Assembly (NCBI GenBank): GCA_963678705.1
Contig: OY783209.1
Location: 12,462,001 to 12,526,000, forward strand
From: Panorpa germanica
Lineage: Eukaryota; Arthropoda; Insecta; Mecoptera; Panorpidae
Length of the DNA stretch: 64,000 nucleotides
Reading direction: 5' to 3'
In this document: piece by piece, positions 50,024 through 64,000 of the stretch
Position numbering within the stretch: position 1 is the first letter of the stretch
Layout of the letters: every line of letters starts with the position of its first letter
Made by a program: the position numbers and the translations under genes
Notes under the pieces: model-generated
What the model saw: only the letters and a program-made list of their open reading frames with translations
Databases searched by the model: none
Told to the model about the DNA's origin: nothing

Positions 50024-53000
50024 ATGAGTGCGATTGTTGGAGCTGCCACTGCCATTGGAGGCGCTGCAGTCAGTGCTGCAACCAGTGTTGCTTGGTTTAT
50101 GCCTATGCTAGTTGCAACAATAGCATATTTTCAATATGAATTAATGGATCCTGAATCAAGACCAATTGATGTCGCTACAGATAACCTATTAGATGCCTAT
50201 GACTTCATAGTAATAGGCGCTGGTTCTGCAGGTACGTTTATTTCTAAAGGTTTGAATATTGGCTAATTGACTAAGCTACAAATGCGATCTGTAATTAAAT
50301 TCTATTCATATATTTCAATGCCTTTCTTGATATATATAGAAATTAGAAACGCTTGTTAGAAAAGCTAATTAAAATAATTAGAAAATGAACTTGGGATTTT
50401 CAAAGCAAGTATTATGATACACTCACTGTTAAAGCAGTTACAATTTTCTAGCTAAACTTGTGACTTTTTATTCAGTAAATACTCGTTTTGCTTATCTTTT
50501 TTAGCTTCTAATTAGTAAAGTAATTTTTGTGTTCAATTGTAAAATGAATGTTTTTGTGTTTTATTGATAAAATTTACTTTCTGTGTACTGGCAGATGAAA
50601 AATAAGTGGAAAATGAGGGCAACATTTTATGTTCACAACAATCACGCGCATGACCGCAGTTTTTCCCGTTCCCGTTTGCTTGCGAGCGTTGCAAGCTAAT
50701 TACTTTTATGAATTATAGATCGTTTGAATGGTTTTGAACGTTGAAAAAATAAGGATTGCGATAGTTGATTAAATAGCTCTGTAGCAAAAGCTATATCTAC
50801 AAACAAAAAAAAATTTTCATAAAAGAAATATATTCTAAATGATGATGAACATTGTTTATTTATTAAGTTAGGTTATGGTATGAGGAAAAGTGTATAAATG
50901 GCAGTCAAATATGAATTAAAATTAATTTTATTAAGCTTATTTAACATAATTATACAATAAAATAAAATCCAATAAAATATCTCTATCCGAATAATATAAA
51001 GTAATTTTTTCTGTCAACGTCATCTTTAACTTTTGCGTTATGTTTAAAGATTGCACCGAAATGCTCAACAACGACCAATACGACCCAACTCTTCACATGG
51101 GTCGTTGTGAGCTTGGCATGGGCTTGTTTTCTTTTGTAAAACATTTCACCCTGCACTTACACTTAAATTCCGATTACAGCTAATATTCTGCACCAGTTTT
51201 TGATGTTAGTTAACATTTCTGTGCCTAATTTATAAAATAATAAAAACGCGAATACACTCTTAAGTTCCATTAAGCACTCACTTAGTTTTAGTGTTAATTT
51301 AAGGTTTTAACCTAACATGTAAATTTCAGCTTTTGAAATATAAAGAAATAAAATTAATTATATTAAATACAATAATTTATATTAAAAACTGACGCATGGT
51401 TTCACAAGTTTAAAATTACATTTAAGGTTAAAACCTTAAATTAAAATTAAAAACAGTGAGAATGAGTGAAATAAAGTGAAACTCTTACATTTAACAGTGT
51501 TGTTTATACGAAATATAATTTTACCTTACAAACTTTTTGTTTTTCATAAAACATTATTCATATATTCTTTTTCAAATAGAATAACTCCTTAAACCTTCTA
51601 GCAAGATTTCTCACTGTGGTATTCTTATAAAATAATTCGTCTCTAATTAATACAGCTTAGAAATAATTGTATGTAGTTGTATTTGTTTCATTAACCTATT
51701 TTTTGGCGTTCTAGGTGCTGTCGTCGCCAACAGGTTAACGGAAGTCGAAAACTGGAATGTGCTACTCCTAGAAGCTGGTGGTGACGAAACAGAAATATCC
51801 GATGTGCCTCTTTTAGCTGGATATTTACAGCTCAGCAAATTGGATTGGAAATATAAAACAGAACCTCAGGGCACGGCATGTTTGGGTAGGATGAAAGTTT
51901 TTTATTATAAATCATTTAATAAATATCTGAGCGGTTAATTTCAGAAGTGGGATAAGACATTAATATAAATATTCCACGATTATTTCATCATATTAAACGC
52001 TTCGTTAGTTGGAACAATAAGCACTTCACGAAAGTAGGAAAATCCGCAACGTAAGCACAAATCGATTAGCTGACAATGCACAAATGTAACGTAACACCAT
52101 AATGGCTATACTCGTACAATTCAAGAGCCCTTTGTTTTGTTCTATTCAAGTATCAAGAGAATAGAGAAACAGCAAATACATGTAAACGCTCAAAAGCAAA
52201 CTCACAAAACTTGACTTCAAGTGTTTAATGAAAAAGATAATTTTATCTAAACATTCAGTAGAAATAACGTTTTAATAGGATTAAAATTTAGTAGTAGATA
52301 CAAAGTAATTATTATATTATATTAATTGTTTGCTTATCAACTTTACAATCTACATTCTTAATACGTTCCATAGAACTTCAACTTGAAATTAAACTTAAAA
52401 CTATTCTAGACTATTCTCTTGACCCTCTCACTTCATTTTCCCTAGTCCTCCTTCATTCTCACCTCTTGTCTTCTTTGTCTCTTCGTCTCTTTGTCACTTC
52501 AGATTAAAATCACTTCTGCTCTGGCGTTACTTTTCTAACTTCGTTACTTTTCTCTATTTCCGCCATCCACCTCTTCCCTTCACTGCCTCCCTTTAATAAC
52601 TGCACAAGATTCTTCTTGCTCATTACTTTTTTCTTACATGAAAACTAAATGTGCTGCAATGTTTCAATCTCCGTTTCGCACACCCTTTCCTCGCTATTTG
52701 CCCAGTACCTGTTTCCTTTCTCCTCGTTTCCCTATCTAAATCTGGCAACCCTTCTCATGTTTCTAAGTAATGAACCAATGATTTTATTTCCAGCTATGAA
52801 TGGAGGCCGTTGCAACTGGCCTCGCGGAAAAGTGATCGGTGGTTCATCTGTCTTAAACTACATGTTGTATCTTCGTGGTAACAGTCATGACTACGACATA
52901 TGGGAGTCCTTAGGGAATCCAGGTTGGGGGGCAAAGGACGCGATGTACTACTTCAAGAAATCAGAAGACAACAGGAACCCCTACTTGGCAAACACCCCTT

Positions 53001-54286
53001 ACCACGGCACGGGAGGGTACCTGACAGTAGGGGAAGCTCCTTACCACACGCCTCTAGCAGCGGCATTTGTTCAAGGAGGGGTGGAAATGGGGTACGACAA
53101 CAGGGATATCAATGGAGAGAAACAAACAGGATTTATGGTGGCTCAAGGAACAATTAGAAGAGGGAGTCGATGCAGCACGGGAAAAGCGTTCTTACGCCCA
53201 GCGCGATTAAGGAAAAATTTGCATGTAGCTATGCACTCTCATGTCACGAAAATATTAATTGATCCCACTACCAAGGTAGCTTACGGCGTCGAATTTATCA
53301 GGGATCATAAGATCCACAGGATTCGTGCTACTCGTGAGGTCGTGTTAAGCGGAGGGTCGGTGAATTCTCCGCAAATCCTGATGCTCTCCGGTGTAGGACC
53401 TAAATCAGAATTGGCTAAGCACAACATACCGTTGATTAAAGATTTACAGGTTGGAGAAAACTTGCAGGACCACGTCGGCTTGGGAGGTTTAACATTCATG
53501 GTGAATCAAGAAATATCTATCGTTGAAAACCGATTCCATTCCTTGTCTACAGCGATGCAGTACGCCGTTTTCGGAGAAGGTCCCCTAACAATCATGGGAG
53601 GAGTTGAAGGTCTTGCCTTCGTAAACACAAAGTACGCGAACGCCTCCGACGATTTCCCAGACATAGAGTTTCATTTCATATCAGGTTCAACAAACTCTGA
53701 TGGCGGAGGACAATTGAAGAAAGCCCATGGTTTAACGGACGCTTTCTATGATAAAGCATTCAAGCCTATCAACAACAAGGACTCGTGGAGTGTTATTCCC
53801 GTATTACTTCGTCCTAGAAGTAAAGGATCAATAAAACTTCGCAGTAATAATCCGTACGATTACCCTTATATTTATCCAAATTATTTCAAAGATGATTTCG
53901 ACATGAAAACATTGATAGAAGGGGTTAAAATAGCACTGGCACTTTCAAGGACTAAATCTTTCCAACGATTTGGATCACAATTATCCAGCTACCCGTTTCC
54001 TGGATGCGCGCATATACAACTTTACACGGACCCTTATTGGGAGTGTATGATCCGTTATTATTCTGTGACTATCTATCATCCTGTGGGAACATGTAAAATG
54101 GGCCCTTACTGGGATCAGAACGCTGTTGTTGATCCGCAATTAAGAGTTTATGGAATAAGAGGATTGAGAGTTATTGATGCTAGCATAATGCCTAATTTGG
54201 TGAGCGGAAATACTAACGCTCCAGCGATTATGATTGGAGAGAAGGGATCAGACTTAATCAAAGAGTATTGGTTGAAACACAGTTGA
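50024..54286 (+). CDS. GMC oxidoreductase 1 (glucose dehydrogenase-like, FAD)
   Basis: A flavoenzyme of the glucose-methanol-choline family, annotated in insects as glucose dehydrogenase [FAD, quinone]-like. The substrate cannot be told from sequence. Three exons, 50024-50231, 51715-51885 and 52794-54286, join in phase to give 623 residues, the usual length. The N-terminus has an Ala-rich hydrophobic stretch (about residues 3-36) that may be a signal or anchor. The FAD-binding GAGSAG is at 65-70. GMC signature 1 ([12 protein letters not shown]) is at about 137-148 and signature 2 ([14 protein letters not shown]) near 312-326. The likely catalytic pair is His555 in [10 protein letters not shown] and Asn601 in [16 protein letters not shown] occurs at 54288-54293, right after the stop. 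Intron 2 contains a LINE remnant that reaches to the acceptor of exon 3. The frame is intact throughout. Confidence 0.95.
52415..52766 (-). pseudogene. LINE ORF2 C-terminal remnant in intron 2 of GMC 1
   Basis: The minus strand gives VARFR, then [20 protein letters not shown], then EIETLQHI, then [20 protein letters not shown], with stops in between. This is the CxxC/ETxxH-type end of an insect LINE ORF2. It is homologous to 6945-7205, and its edge is only about 30 bases from the exon 3 acceptor at 52793, so its pyrimidine-rich plus strand lies just upstream of that splice site. Confidence 0.65.
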
Positions 54287-54293
54287 AAATAAA

Positions 54294-54608
54294 CGAATAA
54301 TAATACGATAAAATGTAATTGTAAATACTTTGTGATAACAGAAATTATTTTTGTTGCGTGTTTATGTGACTTGATAAACAAATAATTTGTTGTGTTGAGT
54401 TGAAATGTTAAGGAAAACTTTTAAGTGAGTTTCCAACGACAAAGATTTACGAGTATATTATGAGACAATGATTTGTAATTAATATTTAAATATTCTTAAT
54501 TATATCAAATTGTATAAAGTATGCGACCATGTAAAATAGTTTTAATATTGAATATATTATATAATTTAATGTAATTTCTTATGTTGATTATTATGAATAG
54601 CACTATTA
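54294..54608. other. 3' flank of GMC 1, nothing recognised
   Basis: AT-rich flank between the first GMC gene and the element at 54609. Confidence 0.5.
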
Positions 54609-55226
54609 AGGGGTTATATACAGTTAATATTTTCAAAAAAAAAAATCTTTTACACATATTTATGTACACACACACAGAAAATTTCAAGTAAATCCGGCGA
54701 TTATTTTGGAAGTTATGTCAGTTGAAAAATATGTTTTGTACTCTATGTATAGTGCATTTGAAACTTTATAAGCGTTTTTCTCAAAGTAGTGTTTTTAAAA
54801 ACGATGACCAAGATATCTCGGAAACGGCTGAACCGATCAGTCTCAACTTTTAACACAAGCTTCTTAAGTATATTTTTGAGAAATTAATCGAAGGTTTTAT
54901 TTCACCGATAATTTTTTTTTATATAAACAATTCAAGGCCTAAAATTATTTTGCCTAATCCTTCGATTAATTTCTAGATTATACATTACTTTAACGAAATC
55001 CGTTTGGTTTTTTCATTTTACCACCGCAATATGCCTTTTTTGAGAGGAGCTCCTGGAGATCAACTATAGAAGCTTCCAAATTATTATTTTTGTAAATATA
55101 AAAATATTTAAATACAGTTAAAAGTTACCATAACATGTGTGCAAATTTTTAGATTAATACAATTCTTCTCAGGAATTTTTTTTAAAAAATCGCTTTTTTT
55201 GGGATTAATAACTGTATATAATCCCT
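54609..55226. mobile_element. 618-base element with AGGGGTTATATACAGTTA ends
   Basis: The left end AGGGGTTATATACAGTTA and right end TAACTGTATATAATCCCT are inverted repeats with one mismatch in 18. Poly-A and poly-T tracts follow inside each end. There is a second inverted pair inside (TTAATCGAAGG / CCTTCGATTAA near 54885 and 54960). No coding capacity and no clear target duplication. It lies between the two GMC genes. Confidence 0.65.
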
Positions 55227-55334
55227 CAAGATAGTTATCTATTGATAATTGTAGGCAAAATTATAGTCGGATATTAATTACAAATATTACGAACTGTTCT
55301 AGAGATAGAGTAGTGTTTTTTATACATTATATTA

Positions 55335-55460
55335 GTTATTATTATCTCGCTTCACAGCTGGTACAAACATTTCAAATATTATTATAAAATTAAGGACACT
55401 TATATTAACATCATATTTAAATTTTATAAAATTCTGTAGAAAAGTAGTTTCACTAGTGAA
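55335..55460. repeat. dispersed repeat shared with 39745-39880
   Basis: Same orientation as the partner copy. It contains TCTCGCTTCACAGC, CATATTTAAATTTTATAAAA and TTCTGTAGAAAAGTAG. The family is unknown. Confidence 0.65.
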
Positions 55461-55819
55461 CTGTACTCCCTTAAGAAATAATAGTTCTTTTTATTTGATT
55501 TCATAAATGCAACCTTTGCAATTTTTTTGTAAATATCAAAAGAAAGTTTCACAATACAAATAAATTCAATACAAATACTTTAAAAAATCATGAATAAGCA
55601 GTTCATTTAGTTGCAATTAATATTCGTAATAGTGTGTAAGTATTTTGTGGATGTGTGTCGCAGACGTCGGAAGGCTTTTGGAATATACTCGTACTTGAAA
55701 GAAAGTAAGTAATGCTTAATATTAGAGACACTATACTACGTTTTCTGTGAGAATGAGATGAGAATTTATTTATTCATTTATTATCTTTTCATAATTTCTT
55801 ATTTCACACAGAATCAACA
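55461..55819 (+). promoter_or_regulatory. 5' region of the second GMC oxidoreductase gene
   Basis: About 360 bases. A splice acceptor-like TTTCACACAG at 55803-55812 lies 8 bases before the start codon, and a donor-like AAAGAAAG|TAAGTA lies near 55707. The leader may therefore contain an intron of about 100 bases. Confidence 0.4.
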
Positions 55820-57960
<2,141 letters not shown>

Positions 57961-58041
57961 AATGCTTTTTTGATTTTTAGATTTTTATACTATTGAAGAC
58001 AGGAATTTGTAATATTTATTTTGTATGAGTTTTGTAATAAA

Positions 58042-58499
58042 GTTATTAACAATATATATTCTTATTTTTTATGATGTAAATCTATTGAATCAGATACAGA
58101 GTTGTAAGGTTAATTGGTTCTACAAATTGAGAGGAGCAAAAAAGATTCAAATCTAATATTACAACATGATGTGGTAATTTTTAATGAATTATATTTGTTG
58201 GTCATGCAAAAACATTTTCTTATTTAGTATTACATTATTTGCACTTTCTGAATGGTTGCTTCATTCTACATCTTTGTAATCACACAATGCGTCTAATTTC
58301 ATATTTAAAGAAAATCGCGTGACGTGATTTGTTTAAGAAGTTGCATTTGCTTTTCAAGAACTAGGCATTATATCAAGTTAAGTTTTCGACTTGTTAAAAT
58401 GTGCTTTGTAAATTTTTATTCTGAATCCCAAAATTAATTGAGAGATGCGTTATTTAAAAATTGAAACTTTGATAATATGTTACCAAGCTGACGTCATTA
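58042..58499. other. 3' flank of GMC 2, nothing recognised
   Basis: AT-rich, no gene or repeat recognised. Confidence 0.5.
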
Positions 58500-58867
58500 T
58501 GTTGGTTTCACAACAGAGAGACAGTTCAGTAAAACACGAACAAAAACACAAATATTTACACCAAAGAGAAACATAAAACATAACATAAAACATTTTTGTC
58601 CTTTATTGCGGTTTTAGTAAACAAAACACATTCTTATCTGGAGTTGGTAAGATCGTTTGTTGTTGTTTTTTAGTCTGCTTGGTATGAACACGCAGTTTTG
58701 TTTTTTGTGAACATTTACGCTTGTCAGTTGTTGTTTATTATGTTTATAATTATGAGACACACAGAAAACCACTAAAAACAGAAAACAGAACTGTTTTAAA
58801 ATAAAACAAAACATAATTTTGTTTTGTTTTTTGAAAACAAAACTGTCTCTCTGGTGTGAAACTAGCA
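58500..58867. mobile_element. PIF/Harbinger-type MITE, copy 3
   Basis: Ends TGTTGGTTTCACAACAGAG and CTCTGGTGTGAAACTAGCA, flanked by TTA at 58497-58499 and 58868-58870. 368 bases, the shortest and most decayed copy of the family (others at 46387 and 48221). Confidence 0.8.
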
Positions 58868-58870
58868 TTA

Positions 58871-59694
58871 TGCTATGCTGTTTTTATTACAAAAATTATA
58901 GCAAAAAAGTTATGAAGAAAAAATGTATAGATAATGTATTTCTTTTCAATGATAAATCTCTACGAAATTTTTGTGAGAGTTATAGTTATCAAGTGTTTGA
59001 AAATTCAAATTGAAATACTGTTTTTTTTTTACCTTACGTTAGTAGAAAAATTCAGCCAAGTGCACGGTTGGGTGCTGAATTTGATAGAACTAAAACGAAG
59101 TAATAATGTTGTGTATCCAGAGTATTTTGGATTACATAATTCTTATAAAACTAGGTTAATTTCTTGTTAGTTAATTTACTTATAATGGTTCATAGTGAGG
59201 TTATAGCTTATAATCTCATTTGCATATTATATATAAAATGTATTTAATTACAATTTAAACTATAAAACATTTACTTTATAAAAATTTTCTTACGACGTTC
59301 ATTATTTAGCCATTAGAAAATTATTTATTTACTTATATAATGTCTGTAATAGGATTTTCAAATTATGAAATAAGTTTGTTACAATTGCTTAAGAATTTGC
59401 TTTAGCAATTTAATAAAGAAGTTTTGTTATAAATGAAAAATTCCTGAATACGAGTATATGTACACAGAAGTTTCATCATACAAAAGAAATCTTTTCATTT
59501 TAAAAATGAATATATTATGTTTGCATGTATAGAAAATGTTTAATAAGTTTTATTACTGACGAAATACTCGAAATGCGAAATGCGAAATGCGAACATGCAG
59601 GCAGGGGTAAAGTAAGTCATGCACATAATGACCGTCTGCCACAGAGGTTCTCAAAGTACCATTTGTAGTGTTGTTCTTCAGGGGGATAATTTTA
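58871..59694. other. nothing recognised
   Basis: AT-rich. GCGAAAT is repeated three times near 59574-59595 as a small microsatellite. No gene is seen. Confidence 0.5.
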
Positions 59695-59864
59695 ATCTGT
59701 CCTCTCAGTGGCCGGGGTAGTTAAGGCATAGACTCTAACAATCTACTAATCAGCTATGCTTAGAGTCGGATTCGTATTCCATGACTGGCACAGAATTAAC
59801 TCACCAAATGATAAACGAATCGAAGAAGTAAAGAAATCGCCAGAAAGAAGAAAAATCAAATCTA
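59695..59864 (+). repeat. SINE with tRNA-Ser-like head
   Basis: GTGGCCGGGGTAGTTAAGGC followed by ATAGACTCTAAC closely follows the 5' half of a serine tRNA (GTGGCCGAGnGGTTAAGGC, anticodon stem ACTCTAA). A B-box GGATTCGTATTCC is at 59768-59780, with room for the long variable arm. The region after about 59785 is unrelated to tRNA and A-rich at its end. The tRNA itself could not fold (mismatched arms), so this is a SINE, not a tRNA gene. Confidence 0.65.
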
Positions 59865-60150
59865 TAAAAAAAAGCATATTTTCGATAATGTTTTTTAATA
59901 ACACAGTTAATATATAATTACTTCTATAATTATTAGATGATAAAATAACATTTGAACAATACTTTGTGAAATTTTCATAAAAAATATCAAGCTACTCATA
60001 ACTGGATTTTCTGAAATCGAAAAACCAAAATGATTCAATTTGACTCAATTTTTTACAGCATTTAGAAGTTAAAATACCAAATTTTCATGAAAAAAATCAG
60101 AAACTTTATTTTAAAATACGTTAAAATAAAAATAAAAAAATCACGACAGC
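59865..60150. repeat. dispersed repeat, inverted relative to 41395-41815
   Basis: Mirrored copy of the repeat in the flotillin-2 intron. It contains ATTTTCATGAAAAAAATCAG and TTTATTTTAAAATACG. The family is unknown. Confidence 0.6.
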
Positions 60151-61439
60151 ATTACTTCGGCATTTATGTAAAGAAAGAGTGTGCAATATTTCGAAAAGAT
60201 CGGTGCAGTAGATTTTGAGCTAGAGACAACACCGACTCTGAAAAAGCTAAGTGACGAAACTAGACCAGAGAGGTGAAGACTTAAAACACTATATATCCGA
60301 CAGTTTTACTCCAATCGACTTCAAATTATCACACAATAAACTTAATATGTTGTACATTAATATAAATAAATAAATAAAAAAGTTGAAACCTTTCCCCTCC
60401 TAAAAGTTTCCATAATTTTTTGTAGAGTTTTGTTTTTTTAATTATCTTGGTTCTATAAATGATATCTACAATAATATTGCGTTTCACATTTGAGATCCTG
60501 ATACTAACTTTAGAGGTGATCCATAAACTACGTAGTCTAATTTTGGCTGCCCCAACCTGCCCATGTAGCCTATCGTACCTTTTACCATGAAGCCAAATGA
60601 ATTCCTTCAAAAATAAAAAAAGAACTAGAGAAAGGTCATTTCTTCCAAAAAGAAAAGTAATAGATAAAAAAAATAACTTTTCTTCCACAAAAAATTGTAT
60701 TCGCTAAGCTGTCAGAAAATTATGTTGCTGCATTCTACCTCACTGAAAAAGAAGAAATATTTCCAACACATTCCTAACGAGCGACACTCCGAGCTCCCTG
60801 ATCTAAATACTTTCACTACAAACAAGGAATGTCAATATTTGCTACGATGAACCGGATCGAAAATGGAGCTATAACAATTTGACCACGAAATATTTACTCT
60901 GGGTAAACCAGAACAGAATACCACCTCTGCTTAACGCAGCTTACTCGCAGTGGGCACGCTGCTGGTGCTGGTATGGCGATGACTATGCTGTCGGTGAAGA
61001 AACAACTTTCTCCGCGTCGCCTATCACCATGCCATAGCACCAGGTGAGCTGGACTACGTGAGCATTTTGTTGCCGCATTTCAGTTTGTTTATGTTTGTTC
61101 AAACAAACACTTTACTCTCAAGAACCTGGTAAATAATTACAAATAAACCGGCCAAGATTAATTACACAAGACCTAGTATTGCAAAGATTGTTTGAGAATG
61201 ATAATGATAAAGAATGGTCGAATGGTGAATATTTTGACCGCAACTAATATTAGCGGAGGTGTGCCATTCATTTTGATTTTTTCTGAATTCTTTTTGATTT
61301 AATTCTCAACTTACAACTGTAATTTTGTAAAATTTACACTTGCTATTTCTGCTGGTATTTTATCAATTCAAAATACAACTTCAATTAGCTATTTCATTTA
61401 TTTTATTTACTTATTAAATGTTCCAAGAGAAAGTTTATA
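60151..61439. other. no supported gene
   Basis: A 119-codon minus frame (60329-60688) contains a plausible stretch but no known motif. A less AT-rich island at 60760-61080 carries broken frames on both strands. I cannot name either. Confidence 0.4.
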
Positions 61440-62020
61440 TGTTTATTTATTTATATGCTCCAGCGATTTGTATGGTGGCTCGAAAACGGCTTTGCGCTGA
61501 ATTCATGTTTTCCCCTCAATTTCCTGGAAACCCGTAATTTTGGAAAAACTAAAACACACTTTTTACTTTTTGCTCTATAACTTTTAATTCGTAAAAGATG
61601 GAAAGTTCAAATTTGGTATGTGTATCACGGTGTTCAATGCTAACATTTTTTGAAAATCAGAAATTGAATAATTGGAAAAGGGTGCGTTGAGAAAACTGTG
61701 GGGCCCGGTAGGAAACTTTGGAGAAAACTGAAATTTTGGATTACTTAATAATAAAATTAATTATTTAAAAAAAAAATTCAAAAATTTTATTTGGGGCCAG
61801 TTTTTGCCGAGGGTAAAAATTGGGCTAGAAAGTTGAAATTTTATATATGGGTTTACTTTGATACAAAAATTTTGAAACAAAGTTGGTCAAAAATTATTAT
61901 ATTATTGAAAAATTGAAAACAGAATTATAATTTGAAATGAAATTAAGAAGTATTTTGTAGGATTCAAATCATACACACTAAAAAGACGTCGCTCTGCGAC
62001 GGGGGTTAGTTCTAGTTTGC
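61440..62020. repeat. dispersed repeat, inverted relative to 44150-44810
   Basis: Reverse complement of the copy in the flotillin-2 region. It ends GTCGCTCTGCGACGGGGGTT, the mirror of the CCCCCGTCG start of the other copy. About 580 bases. Confidence 0.7.
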
Positions 62021-64000
62021 TTATACGTGTTATTCTAATACACTGAACTTTAAATCTCAATTTATACGGTTTTATTGCGGAGTAGCCCTTATATATAAGT
62101 CCATGACATCACCAAAATTATCAACATGCACGTCGGTGGTAAGATTCAGCATCGGAAATAAATTAAATAAAAAATAATAATAAAGATTAAGAATACTACC
62201 ATTTTTGGTTTCGAATTCAGAACTACAGAAGATTTAGAGTGTTGGTAGCCACTAAATTTGACCTGGTTCTAATAACACCCAAATTACAGACAAGATAATT
62301 AAGAACTAGATTCTTCTGCGTTGCATCATGTTCTAGATGTGCTCTTACTTTTCAAAACTAGTTCATAATATTACATAAGCAAGGTTGTACCTTTAGGGCA
62401 TCACCAATTAACACCTATACCAGGAGTAAAATCAGTAACACCACAAGAGAGTATTGCCCCCTTCCAAACAGAAGTCGGTATCTCGAACAATACACATATC
62501 TAGAATGTTACGTTATGGCCGGTGATCAGTTGGCGTAGTACAGGAGAAGGAAACGGTTACCAACGGTTGAGTTGGTCAGGCATTTGTGGTACGAGAACGT
62601 GACAAATTTAAATATCATTTCTCCGGTAAATTTCTAATAATATTGTGATGTAATATCGAACGAATATCATCGGATTAACTTGATGAACATTTTTGTAAGT
62701 ATTTTTCCTTATTTTCGTTAAATTTAATAGTTGTTTACATTTCACGATCGGTGTTAAACAATTGTTTAAATTTTGAAGTGTGAAATTTGTGTTAATGACA
62801 ATGAAAGTGTTAAATTTGTATCCGGTTTTATTGCCACTTTGAAGTATGTTAGTTTAGGAACAACTACACACAAATTTGTATATAAATCACTTAATGTGAC
62901 AAATTGGCAGAAACTATGACTAATTTAAGTGTGCTGATTCCGAATATTTAGTTTACCTGCTTCCATTTTGATATTTAAACCTCCATCTTGAAAAAATGGA
63001 GGATTAACACGGATTTTTGCAATATCTTTTTAACCTTATATAAAGATCCTAAGATAAAAATAGTTATTATCAATTTGAAAACAAACACAATTTCTTACAA
63101 TTGCGTCTACAATTGTGTCTATATCATTTTAAAGAATTTTTAACGCTGCATTTTGAGTAGATATTGTAGGCACTCTGAACAGTGGTTCCTTTGTACTAGT
63201 AGAATAAGGAATAGGACACCTGTTACCGGCATTCTGCTACTGCACAACAAAGAGCTAGAAGGTTGAAATTTGGTAATTTGGTGTGTGGTATAGACTGTCA
63301 TTAAAAGAAAAACATTGGAAACTTTAAATTTTTAGAGTCAGCGATAAACACAGGCAGTTGTTCTATTACCTATTCCACTACTAAAAAGTTCTGTACACCG
63401 TTTCAGCGTGCCTTAAATATCTACTCAAAATCGTTACCACCTTTTAGATCATATTGTTCGTTTACATTAAACTAGTAAATATGTATATATGATAATTTAA
63501 AACTAGTTCAAAAAATATTTAACTTTGTTCATTTACATTTGACTTGTTTTACGTTTTTTTAATTGTCATTGTCATTAACAAAGCGAGGTAATTAAACATA
63601 CTAGTCCTATTGACCGAGAACTACTTGACCGTCATTACAAAGAGTTTTCTTTAAACTTATCTACATCAGACTAAAGTCCTACTAAAGACCTCTGTTGTTC
63701 ATTAATTGAACATGTTTTTAATGTATGTTTTGAGGAGAATTTCTGAGAACAGACTAAACTGTTGTAGTTTTATTGTAATACAGTTCATTACACCACTTAA
63801 TACACGATTTATTTTTGTTTATTTATTATCTACAAAATACACTCTTATTTTCTATATAGTGGCGGAATGGAGGCTTTTTAATGACTGATTTCCCCAACTA
63901 TTTAGTCATATACAAAAAGATTTAAATAAATTAAACGATTCTTATGATTAACATAAGAAACCAGTAGCTAAATCTCTATTTAATGCTGTCGACAATAAAG
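62021..64000. other. no supported gene; possible 5' exon near 62700
   Basis: Around 62500-62700 the base composition is less AT-rich. ATGAACATTTTT at 62681 is directly followed by GTAAGTATTTTT, which could be the first coding exon of a plus-strand gene continuing past the window, perhaps another GMC gene. The evidence is one ATG and one splice donor only. Confidence 0.3.

Noticed and set aside
52649..52793. N-terminal extension of the GMC 1 frame from an ATG at 52649
   Set aside because: It lies in intron 2 within a LINE remnant. Two upstream exons with the FAD-binding motif join in phase at 52794.
59700..59785. Functional serine tRNA gene
   Set aside because: The arms do not pair well after the anticodon stem and the sequence runs on as a SINE body.
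60530..60570. ATGGGCAGG on the minus strand as the missing flotillin-2 start exon
   Set aside because: The following residues do not match the conserved flotillin N-terminus, and no suitable donor ends the exon in the required phase.
60329..60688. 119-codon minus-strand frame
   Set aside because: Low-complexity, no known motif, in repeat-rich DNA. Kept as unassigned.

Overview
The window is nuclear DNA from an insect. It is AT-rich, and its genes are split by short phase-matched introns with GT-AG borders. Six genes can be assigned to conserved animal or insect families: SEC11, CMC2, ABITRAM, mitochondrial aconitase, flotillin-2 and two GMC oxidoreductases counted as one family. Exon joins were checked by phase, and the joined proteins have family-typical lengths. 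I cannot fix the insect order from the sequence.

Layout. From 1 to 10.6 kb there is no host gene that I can support. This stretch holds broken transposons: a hAT transposase end, MITEs, a PIF/Harbinger transposase start, a Jockey-like LINE end and a second LINE end. From 10.6 to 19.15 kb is a compact gene block: SEC11 (+), an unrecognised coiled-coil gene (-), CMC2 (+), ABITRAM (+) and mitochondrial aconitase (-). CMC2 and ABITRAM are only 85 bases apart and look joined by an intron. From 19.15 to 34.5 kb is a gene-poor region with an 87-bp satellite organised as a 435-bp higher-order repeat, candidate spliced non-coding RNAs on both strands, a second small satellite block, a 64-bp tandem repeat, and a compact cluster of six palindromes near 25.3 kb that I cannot assign. 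From 34.5 to 44.1 kb are eight exons of flotillin-2 (-), without its first coding exon. From 50.0 to 58.0 kb are two intact GMC oxidoreductase genes (+). The rest, to 64 kb, is repeat-rich and shows no gene.

How the parts relate. The GMC genes lie upstream of the first visible flotillin-2 exon, on the opposite strand. This fits the known insect arrangement in which a GMC oxidoreductase cluster sits inside a large 5' intron of flotillin-2, so more GMC genes and the missing flotillin-2 exon probably lie beyond 64 kb. The housekeeping genes serve unrelated processes: signal-peptide cleavage in the ER, cytochrome oxidase assembly, the TCA cycle and membrane microdomains.

The least explained items are the palindrome cluster at 25198-25405 with the hairpin-rich DNA after it, the young higher-order satellite inside a candidate RNA gene, and the possible dicistronic CMC2-ABITRAM transcript. 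All calls come from reading the sequence. No database search or folding calculation was run.
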